Below the pieces are notes generated by a model. It saw nothing but the letters and a program-made list of their open reading frames with translations, did no database searches and had not been told where the DNA came from. A stretch of DNA of 64,000 bases from Prolixibacter sp. NT017 (lineage in GTDB: Bacteria; Bacteroidota; Bacteroidia; Bacteroidales; Prolixibacteraceae). Of this stretch, positions 28,118 to 37,061 are shown in pieces; position 1 is the first letter of the stretch, and each line of letters begins with the position of its first letter. Both the position numbers and the translations under genes were made by a program. Location: positions 2,852,001 to 2,916,000 of the forward strand of contig NZ_BLAV01000001.1 in assembly GCF_009617875.1 (NCBI RefSeq), given 5' to 3'.

Positions 28118-31100
28118 TTATCTCTCCATCGTTGAATTATTGGGAAATACAAAAACGTAATCTTTATATTCTTGCCAAAACTTCTCTGGTATATGGGCAA
28201 TCATCTCCTTTCGTGTACACTTCCCTGGGATTATTACCGTATTATATTTATCCATACCAGTAACTAAAATACTCCACCCCTCTTTAACCCCCTTGTAATA
28301 AGAATAGTCGGATTCCCTTATTTCATCCAGTCTACTGGATTCTTCCAAACTAAGCTCTTTAGGAGATATAAACACCGATATTACCATGCGTTTTTTTTCT
28401 TCGCCCGAATCAATTGGTTTATTTATTTCAAATAAGTGAATTTTTGCTCTTTTATTTTGAAATTCATATATAGAATTCTTGTCCTTTCCAAATGAGTTTT
28501 TTTCTGTAATATATAGCCCAAGCTTTTCGTTTATCAAAAACGGATCTTGGTTAAAAAAAGCCGTAATTCCATTACTAAATGAATAAATTAATTTCGCATC
28601 ACTATTTTGCACTTTCTCACTATCGATGCCATCTATTTTATCAAATAAATACTCTGGAACAATAGGATATAAATTAGAGATAAGATCGTAGTCATCAAAA
28701 GTGTCACCAAATTTATTGGCCCTTACAATCAAAGATTTTTCATTAAAATGTTGTCTGCGTTGCAAAATTGGGATTTTGTATGGACTCCCACTCCTCAATA
28801 CCAGAGAATTATCCGAAACTATAATTTCCTCAGCTATCAGCAGTTTAAATATAATCAGCTTTTGCGTTAAAATATCAAGAGAGGAAAGATTGTAGTTTCG
28901 CAAACTAACCTCTTCTCTTTCTACAAACTGTTTTATCGTTATATTTTCTCTTGTTGAATTAACTACACCTTTCCATAAAATATTACCATATTCTGTATAA
29001 GATAACTCATTAACAAACAAAGTGTCTGCATATCCAATTTTTTCAAAAATAAAATCCCATATAAGATTAAATTCTTTCGAATTCACTTCTATTTTATAAT
29101 CGGAAATATGCTTTTGGGTTATTGAGATCATTTCTTTCAGCAAAAACAAAACAAGTTCAGATACAACTTCTTCGTGTTCATTATCATAATTTATTATTGA
29201 AGTTCTATCAACACTTAGTTGTGGTCGATTTTCGCCTTTGAAGTTTAAAACACCATCATGGCTTAAAGCATTCGTATAGTAATGAGAAATGGATACAGGA
29301 TTAGAATTAGAAATAACTATCCCGTCAATACATACTCCCCTACCATCGACCTTAGGTATACTATAGAAAATATTGGAATCATAACCAGCTAACCCTGATT
29401 TGGGCAAAGCAAAAGTTGTTTTATATTGGACTGACTTATGAATAATATCAATTTCATAAAGCTCCAGAAGATCTTTGATTTCCGTGAAGGCGTATTTAAG
29501 TTGATAAATTCTCCGACTATTATTCAAAAAATGTATGTATTCTAAATCCTGACTGCAAACGCCATACTTGTCTTCTTCAATTATAATCGGTTTGCTTTCA
29601 ATTTTTAACTTAGTATCATCTTCTATATTCACCAATACATCAATATCTTTTTGAATTACCCCTACAAACCCATTAACTTTATTGTAAAGATGATTATTCC
29701 AGTAATTATACAGATCCAGATACTTCACATATTCTTCAGGAACGTGTTTTGGTTTGCCAAGTAATAAAATCCCAAGCTTATTAAGCTTTTTAACATTTAA
29801 CAGCTGGCTAATTTCTTCTACTAATTGGACTCTGACAATAGTGCCAGATTCTAATATCTTTTCCTTTTCAATGTCATTTGTTTTCTTATAATAAAAGTTT
29901 TCATGTGGTCCATCGATAGAACAAGATATGTAGTTACCATCAATTGTCTTAGTAGTAATTTCAATTTTGTTGCCAATCATAAAACAAGATAGAATGCCAA
30001 TTCCAAATTGAGATATAGGAGTGAAATCGCCGCCCCACTTTGCTTGATATTTGAAGAAATCTGAAGACTTATAATATGAATTACCAATATTCAAAAGATA
30101 GGTTTCTATTATATGCTTCGACATACCAATTCCGTTGTCTAGACAATACAAAAACGTCTTACCTTCTTCACTTTGTAGCCCAAACTCTATTATTCCTCTA
30201 GTAGATTTCCCTAAAGTTCTATTTTGAGAAATCATGCACCGACAGGCATCAAGAGAGTTCTGGTATAATTCCCGTAAACAGGCAAATTTGTCTTTATATA
30301 ACCCAACTCCCATCAATAACTCAATCGTTCTTGTCTGATTTAAAGAAAAGCTTAGACCTCGTTTGGGTAAAAATACATCTTCATCATTATTTACATTTGT
30401 CCGATCTACTTTATCTTGGAAATTGTCAATATATATTTTGTTCCAAAGTCTTTCAAATTTAAAATAATTCTGTATTTCAATCTCTATCCAATCAATATAC
30501 TGATGAAGTTTGAAGTAAGATTCAGGATCTTCACAATACGCTCGAAATGATACCAGCCCATTTTCAATAGAATAGTTCACGCCGTTGTTTTTAACAGCCC
30601 ATTGAAGAAAACTATATTCAGATTTAAATATCCTAGAGGACCTTAAATCAATAGGAGCTCTATCAAAACTAAAATGAATTATATCTCCTAATCGAAGCAT
30701 TATGGCTACAAATTGAAGATTTGCTGATTCATTACCGTAATACTGCGCATTTGCACTAAGCTTATTTACAAAAGTCGAATCCTCACCATGAGACCTACAT
30801 ATTTTAGCTAAATCATTTGCAAGCTGTTTTCCCCATGTTGGTTGTTCAAATGCATTACTAAACAATGATTCGAGATTCTTTACATAAGTTTCAATCCTTG
30901 TATGATGGGTTGCTCGTATATAATCAATACGAATGAAGTCATTTAATTTCTCAAAATCATTCAAAGATTCTATTCTTCTAATTTGGTCCGCAAATCCATT
31001 CCTATAATTTTGATAATCTACAAGTAAATCTGCCAAATAGTTAATTAGTTCTTTTTCTGAGCTTGGAGAAAAAATCCACTCCTTTACATCACTCTCAAAT

Positions 31101-31543
31101 GTCCCGTAAATCTTTCCTTTAGTTGAAGAAATGACTTTAATTGCTTCTGAGAGCTTCAATGGTGCCTTCAAGTCATTTAGTAATGAGTCCGATTTCACTT
31201 TAAACTTGTCAGTTCCTTCCGTTAATTTTAAAACCTCAATTTCCCAATCGGAAGGAGCCATAGCGCAATCATGAAAAAACGCAGATAAATGTATCAAAAA
31301 CAGTTCATAAACTGATAATTCTTGTATTTTTCGATCACCTAATAACTGTTCTTGATTATACAAAACTTTCTCACTGTGAACCTTATCGTGTAAATCAAAC
31401 TCCGGTAATATTCTTGTAATCCGCTTTAAATGAGCTACAGCCTTTTTAGTTAAGTCGTCAGCAAGATTGTACAATTTTAGTTCAATCTTCACTCCATCAG
31501 ATGGATTTTCACTTCTCTTTTTTAAAGTCTCAAATATTTTCAT
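28118..31543 (-). CDS. large HD-domain plus Hsp90-like (GHKL) ATPase protein, probable conflict/defence system component
   Basis: 1141 aa, very AT-rich relative to its neighbours. Residues about 45-300 look like an HD domain: H56, H91-D92 (LSAFFHDCAMAP), THHTR (212-216), RSHGED (250-255) and LRLGDIIHFSFDRAP (284-298). Residues about 395-575 are a GHKL ATPase of the Hsp90/MutL type: N-box ELYQNSLDA (E425, N429, D432), DNGIGM (469-474) and SQFGIGILSC (511-520). The remaining ~560 residues resemble nothing I can name. No membrane segment or signal. A second gene of the same base composition lies 121 bp upstream on the same strand. HD plus Hsp90-like fusions in isolated AT-rich pairs suggest an immune or conflict role; this is inference. 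Confidence 0.85.
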   Translation of the reverse strand: MKIFETLKKRSENPSDGVKIELKLYNLADDLTKKAVAHLKRITRILPEFDLHDKVHSEKVLYNQEQLLGDRKIQELSVYELFLIHLSAFFHDCAMAPSDWEIEVLKLTEGTDKFKVKSDSLLNDLKAPLKLSEAIKVISSTKGKIYGTFESDVKEWIFSPSSEKELINYLADLLVDYQNYRNGFADQIRRIESLNDFEKLNDFIRIDYIRATHHTRIETYVKNLESLFSNAFEQPTWGKQLANDLAKICRSHGEDSTFVNKLSANAQYYGNESANLQFVAIMLRLGDIIHFSFDRAPIDLRSSRIFKSEYSFLQWAVKNNGVNYSIENGLVSFRAYCEDPESYFKLHQYIDWIEIEIQNYFKFERLWNKIYIDNFQDKVDRTNVNNDEDVFLPKRGLSFSLNQTRTIELLMGVGLYKDKFACLRELYQNSLDACRCMISQNRTLGKSTRGIIEFGLQSEEGKTFLYCLDNGIGMSKHIIETYLLNIGNSYYKSSDFFKYQAKWGGDFTPISQFGIGILSCFMIGNKIEITTKTIDGNYISCSIDGPHENFYYKKTNDIEKEKILESGTIVRVQLVEEISQLLNVKKLNKLGILLLGKPKHVPEEYVKYLDLYNYWNNHLYNKVNGFVGVIQKDIDVLVNIEDDTKLKIESKPIIIEEDKYGVCSQDLEYIHFLNNSRRIYQLKYAFTEIKDLLELYEIDIIHKSVQYKTTFALPKSGLAGYDSNIFYSIPKVDGRGVCIDGIVISNSNPVSISHYYTNALSHDGVLNFKGENRPQLSVDRTSIINYDNEHEEVVSELVLFLLKEMISITQKHISDYKIEVNSKEFNLIWDFIFEKIGYADTLFVNELSYTEYGNILWKGVVNSTRENITIKQFVEREEVSLRNYNLSSLDILTQKLIIFKLLIAEEIIVSDNSLVLRSGSPYKIPILQRRQHFNEKSLIVRANKFGDTFDDYDLISNLYPIVPEYLFDKIDGIDSEKVQNSDAKLIYSFSNGITAFFNQDPFLINEKLGLYITEKNSFGKDKNSIYEFQNKRAKIHLFEINKPIDSGEEKKRMVISVFISPKELSLEESSRLDEIRESDYSYYKGVKEGWSILVTGMDKYNTVIIPGKCTRKEMIAHIPEKFWQEYKDYVFVFPNNSTMER

Positions 31544-31664
31544 TTACTCACAGATTTTCGCTTCGATTACACTGTAGCCAACAATTCAATTTAATACATA
31601 GTTTGTGTTGTCAAAAACAATATGGTTTGCTGCACCCCGTACAACATCGAATCCGCTATAAAAT

Positions 31665-32804
31665 TTACACATTGTCGGGTGGCGTTTTTTCAAATTTCTG
31701 TATATCGATAATCTTTTCTGAGAATTGGTCTGTATTTGAATTCTCAAACCAAAATTCAAGAATATTTGTATCTGTATTTAATTTCTCAATTTTAAAGATA
31801 TGTTCAGTATTCTCCTCATCGTAAGGAGCTTCTAATCCACTAAAAGAATTACCTAATCCTACGACCTGATAATCTAGCATTTTTATGTTTTTCTGATTGG
31901 ATATAACATCTTTTTTGAAGCCTAGGGTTAACTCAGACTCACCACCAATTCGATATATAAATGGCATGCATATTTCATAAAAAACGGGTTGATTATTTGG
32001 AGCGTGTTTCCATAAATGTTTAGGAGCAATTACTGAAGAGTCTACGAGAAATTTAATCGAAGCTTTCCTATTCAAAGTATTTTCTCTGTATACTTTTAAT
32101 TCCAGAACTCCATTTTTTATATTCTCAGCTTTGTTAAAAGTAATCTTTTTAGGGTATTCATAATTATCTAACAATAAATATATTGCACCTCTTGAAGACA
32201 TAGCAATTTGTTCCAAGTCATTATTTACCTGAATCCTATTCAACGCAGTTAAATAAAAATAGCCAATATTTGAAAGCTTTTTAGTCCCTTGTATATTCCA
32301 TTTTGACAGTTTTAATTCGGATGATTTTAAAATGAGTTCTTTATAGCGTGGTAGGGTATGATGATAGAGGTACAAATGTGGAATCCCATCTATAACTTCT
32401 CCTTCTCCAGTCGCATAATCTGTAATATTCTTAGGACCAAATATTTTACAATTATATATTGCCGAATTATCAGGTAAGTTTTTTACAAAATCATTGTTTG
32501 TAAATTCAACATTTAAAGTATTTCCCGCTGAAATATCAACAAAAAAACCACAATGAATGATTTCCTCATCTTTTACTAATAAATTCACTAAAAAGGTAAG
32601 TGGTTGTATCCATTTAAAACTTGTTCCTTTTTCAGCAATAAAAATTTGGTCTGGAAAAACAATAGAATCATCTTTACTATGAAGAAGTTTACATTTTACT
32701 TTTCCTTGGTAAAGATTACTAACATCTGCATTTTTTCCGTATGTTGAAATATAGAAATTCTCAGTTTTCGTTTTGACACGATTAAATTTTTTATCTATCT
32801 CCAT
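31665..32804 (-). CDS. unknown protein paired with the HD/GHKL ATPase; possible ADP-ribosyltransferase-like fold
   Basis: 379 aa, cytoplasmic, AT-rich like the downstream ATPase gene. I do not recognise a family with certainty. Residues 145-186 contain YLYHHT (H148, H149, T150), an ILKSSELKLSKW segment and GYFYLT (181-186), an order reminiscent of HYD1-type ADP-ribosyltransferase domains (HYT ... I..G.l..S ... G.Y.T). A later E277 in QPVFYEI could be the acidic residue. The N-terminal 130 residues look like beta-rich sandwich. It could be the effector or the sensor of the two-gene module. Confidence 0.65.
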   Translation of the reverse strand: MEIDKKFNRVKTKTENFYISTYGKNADVSNLYQGKVKCKLLHSKDDSIVFPDQIFIAEKGTSFKWIQPLTFLVNLLVKDEEIIHCGFFVDISAGNTLNVEFTNNDFVKNLPDNSAIYNCKIFGPKNITDYATGEGEVIDGIPHLYLYHHTLPRYKELILKSSELKLSKWNIQGTKKLSNIGYFYLTALNRIQVNNDLEQIAMSSRGAIYLLLDNYEYPKKITFNKAENIKNGVLELKVYRENTLNRKASIKFLVDSSVIAPKHLWKHAPNNQPVFYEICMPFIYRIGGESELTLGFKKDVISNQKNIKMLDYQVVGLGNSFSGLEAPYDEENTEHIFKIEKLNTDTNILEFWFENSNTDQFSEKIIDIQKFEKTPPDNV

Positions 32805-32978
32805 GATAATTTAAGTTTATTCAAATGCTCCCCAACTAGTTTGCATATCTACCAAAACTATTCTATGTCTCCAATCTGAGAATGGTATGTTTACCTTCGT
32901 TGAATAGTCAAACACAATATTTGTTGTTGCTCCCCTATACAAACAGGAAGCCGTTCTGCTAACTCACAAGCCCGGTGG

Positions 32979-33056
32979 TAATTGGTCGAATTTTCTGTCT
33001 TCATGTTGTTGGATTCTTTGGTGCATCCAAGTTAACAAAATCTTTCGGGTTTCCGA
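32979..33056 (+). repeat. dispersed repeat R1, copy 1
   Basis: Block order: AATTGGTCGAATTTTCTGTC, TTCAT, GGATTCTTTGGTGCATCC, AAGTTAACAAAATCT, TCGGGTTTCC. The GGATTC...AATCT core (33011-33042) is identical at 35458 and 37681. It lies just past the stop of the NAD(P)-binding protein gene. The rest of 32805-33090 shows no gene. Confidence 0.8.
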
Positions 33057-33090
33057 GTGATGGGTTTCGGGCTGGTGAGATGGTTGGCGT

Positions 33091-33831
33091 TTACGATTGA
33101 CGATTCTTCGGAGCCGTTTGATAGATAACGGGCATTTGTCCCTTCCACCTACTCCATACGTCATTGTTGGTGATGAGTTCGGCCATAAAATGACCGACAT
33201 TGATCCGGCTGACCGTTCCGGCATTTAAAATCGCACTTCTTGTGGGTGAAGGATGCACCTCGTATCCGGTGACCTGGTCTTCGTTTACCAAACCATCGGG
33301 CCGAACCGCTACCCACTCGATGAAACGGTTGTTTTGCCCCATCTGCGTCCGTAAATAATCGGCCGCCTTTTCATTATCGACATGTGGAGGTAACAATAAC
33401 CGGAGGATGGCGATGACCAACCGTTGCCCCATCGAAATGGGTTCGTTTAAGTCGCGGTTCCGGTTGCCGGTCGTGTTCATCAATACAAATTTCACGGGCT
33501 TACCCGGTGCGTTCTTTTGAATGGCATTGCAAAGGAGGATGACAGCGTCGGTCACCAGTCGTCGGGGTTTTCCGTATAGCCCTTTCCAATTCGGATGATG
33601 GCCTAGACAAGAAGCGACGGCATCACAATCGCGGATGTATCCGGCCATTTCATCTACCGTGATTTCGGATACGCTGGCTTGAATGATGGACAGTTGGTCG
33701 TTGGTTTTCCATGTTTCGGGTAATTTCTCAGGCGAACGAACAATCACCTTTACCTTTTGCCGGGAATTGAGCAGTTGCTCCACTACATGTTTTCCGGTTG
33801 CTCCCGTTGCACCAACTACCAATGTTGTCAT
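33091..33831 (-). CDS. NAD(P)-binding atypical SDR (NmrA-like)
   Basis: 246-aa Rossmann protein of the atypical short-chain dehydrogenase group: N-terminal TTLVVGATGATGKHVVEQLL (GxxGxxG) and a downstream KFVLMNTTGNRNRD strand. No canonical YxxxK catalytic pair is evident, as in NmrA/SDR_a5-like members, which often act as NAD(P)H reductases or redox sensors. It lies between two copies of the dispersed repeat (a full copy at its 3' end and a tail fragment near 33896-33955 upstream). Confidence 0.88.
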   Translation of the reverse strand: MTTLVVGATGATGKHVVEQLLNSRQKVKVIVRSPEKLPETWKTNDQLSIIQASVSEITVDEMAGYIRDCDAVASCLGHHPNWKGLYGKPRRLVTDAVILLCNAIQKNAPGKPVKFVLMNTTGNRNRDLNEPISMGQRLVIAILRLLLPPHVDNEKAADYLRTQMGQNNRFIEWVAVRPDGLVNEDQVTGYEVHPSPTRSAILNAGTVSRINVGHFMAELITNNDVWSRWKGQMPVIYQTAPKNRQS

Positions 33832-34021
33832 ATTGTATGTTTATTCATTCATTGAAATATGCGTCCTATCCGAACAATTACCATCAAGTTAAGGAAATTT
33901 GCCGGGTTTTTGGTGGGTGGGGATTGGGATGGGGAGCGTTTGCGATGGGGAGATTGGGAGAAAGGGAGATTGGGGGAAAGGGAGCGGTTGCACTGAAACT
34001 GCTATGTTTTATGACCGCTTG

Positions 34022-34645
34022 TTACCACAGGTTATTTTTCTTTTTTGTCGGTCTGTATTCTTGATTTGCCCTATCCAATAACTTTTTCTCGAATTGTCTA
34101 GGGAAAAACTTCCTCTGAAGCCTGGTCCTTAAAGTCGATATTTGATAGGAGGTGGAATTGGTTGTCCTTGATATCTCGCTCGCTTCTTTTTCTGTCAATA
34201 TTTTATTGATCTCATTTTTTGTGTCAATCTTGAACAATGGAAACTCAGGGTTATTTGCTGCCGTCAGTGTAACCTGCTCCTGAAGAGCCTCGCTAATTGA
34301 AGTCATAAATTTTTCAATCTTCTCAAAGTCGTTAAGAGAGTTGACGTCTTTTGGATCAATGTCAAATTCAATTTGCTCTGAAATAAAGAAATAACAGTTA
34401 ACCTTTATTTGTCCCAAGTTAATTGTCAGGGATTTACTTTCCATCTCCCCACTTGTATCCTGAAGATACCTGAGAACGTATTTCTTGTCGATCTTGTCGT
34501 TGTCAGAATATGTCAGGTTGAAGTTGTCATTCAAGTGGTCAATGAGTTTCTCCCATTCTTGTAATGAAATATCCTGGACGTAAATGTCTCTGAGACTCCC
34601 GTCAGCTTCAAAAATCCACTGTATGTCGTTCCAGTTACGTGTCAT
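34022..34645 (-). CDS. hypothetical cassette-like protein, 207 aa
   Basis: I do not recognise this protein. It is soluble and acidic in the middle (FDIDPKDVNSLNDFEKIEKF) and ends with a strongly basic tail (RLQRKFFPRQFEKKLLDRA...KKK). No signal or membrane segment. The start has GTTACC 18 bp upstream, and the stop codon sits in TAACAAGCGGTC, followed 26 bp later by ACCGCT, so both ends look like integron cassette boundaries. The attC-like site at 34660-34737 directly precedes it. Confidence 0.7.
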   Translation of the reverse strand: MTRNWNDIQWIFEADGSLRDIYVQDISLQEWEKLIDHLNDNFNLTYSDNDKIDKKYVLRYLQDTSGEMESKSLTINLGQIKVNCYFFISEQIEFDIDPKDVNSLNDFEKIEKFMTSISEALQEQVTLTAANNPEFPLFKIDTKNEINKILTEKEASEISRTTNSTSYQISTLRTRLQRKFFPRQFEKKLLDRANQEYRPTKKKNNLW

Positions 34646-34659
34646 TTTTCAAAATGTGT

Positions 34660-34737
34660 GGTAACGGCCACGGCTATGAAGCGTGGCTTAAGTTGCTCCT
34701 GCGGCGAGCTATGCTTCATGAGCCACTGTTGGCAAAA
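34660..34737 (-). other. attC-like recombination site candidate
   Basis: 78-bp imperfect palindrome between two unrelated minus-strand genes. GGCT (34672-34675) pairs with AGCC (34721-34724) and ATGAAGC (34676-34682) with GCTTCAT (34713-34719), leaving G34720 unpaired like the extrahelical bases of attC; an inner GCTC/GAGC pair closes the end loop. AAC and GTT triplets sit at the outer ends (AAC at 34663-34665, GTT at 34728-34730). The outer 7-mers do not fit the RYYYAAC/GTTRRRY consensus well, and no integrase gene is in the window. Confidence 0.5.
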
Positions 34738-34743
34738 GTATTT

Positions 34744-35244
34744 TTATTCACCACACCAATTAACTCCACCATCATCTCCCCAGCTTGGCCCTTGAAATCT
34801 CACTAAAACTTTGTTATTTATGATTTTATAATTGCACATTTCTTTAGCCTCATTAAGAAAATCTTGGTCAATAGTATCAGTAATTATATAATCCAATCCA
34901 TAGAAATCATGAGTTATATAACCAATTTCAATTGCTCCAACAGAATTATGAATATGCCATATTTTATGTTTGTAACCAATAGATTTACAATTTATTTCAG
35001 CCAAATCATGTTTTAATCTTATTAGATATTCTTGCTTAAAATGTATCAAATTCAAAATAGAGTCAAGTTTTTGACTTTGTAATCTTAGTCCATAATCATC
35101 AAGAACAGTTTTGTTTTCAAGGTTTTTGTCAATTTTACCATTATCCCATAGTATGATATCCACTTTATCATCCTCCCCAAATTGTAAAAACATATCATAA
35201 TTGTCAGGCTTGAGAGCATTGAAATGTTTTACACATACTATCAA
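34744..35244 (-). CDS. hypothetical cassette-like protein, probably a lipoprotein split by a frameshift
   Basis: The 166-aa frame opens at a non-ATG codon (TTG) right after an in-frame TGA. In another frame an ATG at 35344 begins a convincing lipoprotein signal (KKKSLIIGIIIFISLSC) that runs into the same region and then stops at once. The simplest reading is one gene (34744-35344) with a single-base frameshift near 35222-35245. The mature part (DMFLQFGEDDKVDIILWDNG; LDYIITDTIDQDFLNEAKE) matches no family I know. GTTAGCA 15 bp upstream of the 35344 ATG resembles a cassette junction. Confidence 0.55.
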   Translation of the reverse strand: MIVCVKHFNALKPDNYDMFLQFGEDDKVDIILWDNGKIDKNLENKTVLDDYGLRLQSQKLDSILNLIHFKQEYLIRLKHDLAEINCKSIGYKHKIWHIHNSVGAIEIGYITHDFYGLDYIITDTIDQDFLNEAKEMCNYKIINNKVLVRFQGPSWGDDGGVNWCGE

Positions 35245-35423
35245 TCATGGTGGTGTTCTTGTCATAATTCAGGAAGATTTTCTTTCTCGCACATGACAAG
35301 CTGATGAATATTATAATTCCTATTATGAGTGATTTTTTTTTCATCAAATTTTTGCTAACTGGCTTATATGTGCACCAAACGCCCCCTAACCGCTTTTAAG
35401 AGAGCGATATATGCATCTTTTGT

Positions 35424-35502
35424 GGCAATTGGACGAATTTTTTGTCTTCATATTCTTGGATTCTTTGGTGCATCCAAGTTAACAAAATCTCTTTGGTTTT
35501 CG
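35424..35502 (+). repeat. dispersed repeat R1, copy 2
   Basis: Same blocks as copy 1, with the identical core starting GGATTCTTTGGTGCATCC at 35458, and a longer tail (GATGGGTGGGGATTTGGGAT) that also occurs alone near 33905. Confidence 0.8.
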
Positions 35503-36049
35503 ATGGGTGGGGATTTGGGATGGGGAGATGGTCAAAAGAGGGAGTTCCCAACCCCCAGATTGATTGGGGGTGAAGAATGATTTATCCGGCGTTGCCGGAA
35601 AAGAACAACAAAAGAAATGGTTTCAATGTGGCTACACCACCATTGCGCTCGAAACAGCAAATGTATTTCAATCATGTCCGTCACACGATCGCAATCTCAC
35701 GCACGTTTCCCTACCCGGGGCTCACACCCCGGGCTAATAAGATTTCGTCCGGGATTCTACTCAGATATAAGAGGCGCAGGTTATTTAGGTTTTGTGTTCG
35801 ACAATGCTAAGTCCCCCATTTCGCCGGTAGGCGAAAAGTGCGTGAGCCGGTCAAAGTCACCCGGGCAGGAGAAGGCGGGAGCGGTTTTTTGCGGGGATTC
35901 ATGGTCGTGGGCCGGAAAGAAAAAACCGTGACGCGGGCAGAAGGATCACTTTGACTTGTCCTTTTGGTACTTTTGGGACAAGCCAAAAGGACAAAGTGTT
36001 TTCTATTATTCGGCTTCGATGTAAGTATCCTCTTTGTTTCCTTAGTGGT
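35503..36049. other. gene-free repeat-rich stretch
   Basis: No gene I can support. It holds a perfect hairpin CCCGGGG-CTCACA-CCCCGGG (35714-35733), GC-rich blocks with a conserved look (GTGCGTGAGCCGGTCAAAGT), and a CTTTGTTTCCTTAGTGGTAAA block that is echoed near 62285. Short open frames on both strands here have no coding character. Probably decayed mobile or REP-type DNA. Confidence 0.5.
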
Positions 36050-36084
36050 AAAAAAAAAGTAACCACCCCCGACAACCATCGGGG
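36050..36084 (-). terminator. intrinsic terminator after the 36.1-kb methyltransferase gene
   Basis: On the minus strand CCCCGA and TCGGGG pair around a short loop and are followed by GTGGTTAC and nine T. It begins 21 bp after the stop codon at 36105. Confidence 0.6.
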
Positions 36085-36104
36085 TGAACACGTAACGGTG
36101 TTCC

Positions 36105-36824
36105 TTAGTATATACCGGGAAACAACCGGTAACGCACGCGGCGCGTATAATCGCGGTACCCTGGCAGTTCTTCCTGTAGCGTCCGATCTTCCAGCATGGT
36201 CCGTATCACCGCAATGACTACTGCAATGAGCACCGGAATGATGGTCCAGACAGAGCCCAGTGCCAGTACAATACCAGGTAGCGCCAGGATATTTCCGGCA
36301 TAACCCGGATGCCGGACGAGCCGGTACGGACCGCTGTCACAAACCCGATGTCCCCGGTCGGTTTGAATACGTACCATGGTTGAGAAGAAGCGGTTTTCGA
36401 CCATCGCCCACCCCCCGAAGGTGTATCCAAGCGCAATCAGAATGAAGCCAACGATGTTGAGCCACACCGGAAACCGGGGTGACCACCCAAAGCGGTGATC
36501 GAGTCCCGCCACAATAAATAATGGGAATGATATGCTCAGTATCATCAATGGGGCCAGTACTTTGTCCCACGATTTCACATCCTGGTCTTTTCCAAATTTG
36601 CCCCGCTCGGCCAGCAATCCCGGATGCCTTTTCTCTGCCCACAACCGTGGACCGATGGCCGCTACCGTTATCAGCGCTGAATACAACCATCCCTGCCACC
36701 AACCCAAATCCCATGCGCTTATCATGAGCACCAGCGGTACCAGGAGATACGTGATGATTAATCCAGCCAGATATTGGGGGCTTACTGATTGAGGTGCCTT
36801 TTGATCAACTGTTTCCGGTGTCAT
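36105..36824 (-). CDS. isoprenylcysteine carboxylmethyltransferase-family membrane protein
   Basis: Integral membrane methyltransferase (ICMT/PEMT superfamily), 239 aa, with about five helices and the SAM-site signature GPYRLVRHPGYAGNIL, followed by the conserved RTMLEDRTLQEELPGYRDY. Bacterial members are poorly characterised; they may methylate phospholipids, thiols or small molecules. It starts 80 bp downstream of a diverged R1 repeat. A second, shorter ICMT-like gene lies 400 bp upstream at 37206-37634. Confidence 0.9.
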   Translation of the reverse strand: MTPETVDQKAPQSVSPQYLAGLIITYLLVPLVLMISAWDLGWWQGWLYSALITVAAIGPRLWAEKRHPGLLAERGKFGKDQDVKSWDKVLAPLMILSISFPLFIVAGLDHRFGWSPRFPVWLNIVGFILIALGYTFGGWAMVENRFFSTMVRIQTDRGHRVCDSGPYRLVRHPGYAGNILALPGIVLALGSVWTIIPVLIAVVIAVIRTMLEDRTLQEELPGYRDYTRRVRYRLFPGIY

Positions 36825-36904
36825 AGCGATTCCTCCTTATTCAATGGTGTGTCTTTGCAATCCAGACAGAACGATAACCGGTCAGTTTTTTCGTTCTCAT
36901 TTCG

Positions 36905-36951
36905 TTGGTTGTTAGGACATAACCAAGTTATCAAAATCTTTCGGGTTTCCG
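36905..36951 (+). repeat. dispersed repeat R1, diverged copy
   Basis: Shares AACCAAGTTATCAAAATC and TTTCGGGTTTCC with R1. Another fragment with GTGGTCGAATTTCCTGTCTC lies near 37134. Confidence 0.5.
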
Positions 36952-36972
36952 TTATAGGTAGGAAGTTGAAAG

Positions 36973-37061
36973 GAGAACCGTATAAAGCTTCAACGAGAAC
37001 CGTATAAAGGTGATAGGGAGAAACGTATTAAGATGGCACGAGAAACGTATAAGTTTTTCGG
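36973..37061. repeat. tandem array, 4 units of 22-23 bp
   Basis: GAGAA starts at 36973, 36995, 37018 and 37040. Each unit is GAGAAMCGTATWAAG plus 7-8 variable bases. Intergenic (36825-37205), no open frame of note. Confidence 0.8.

Noticed and set aside
35807..36091. 94-codon minus-strand frame
   Set aside because: Falls in repeat-type DNA with a terminator inside it; composition (many Pro, Arg, Thr) and lack of family suggest no gene.
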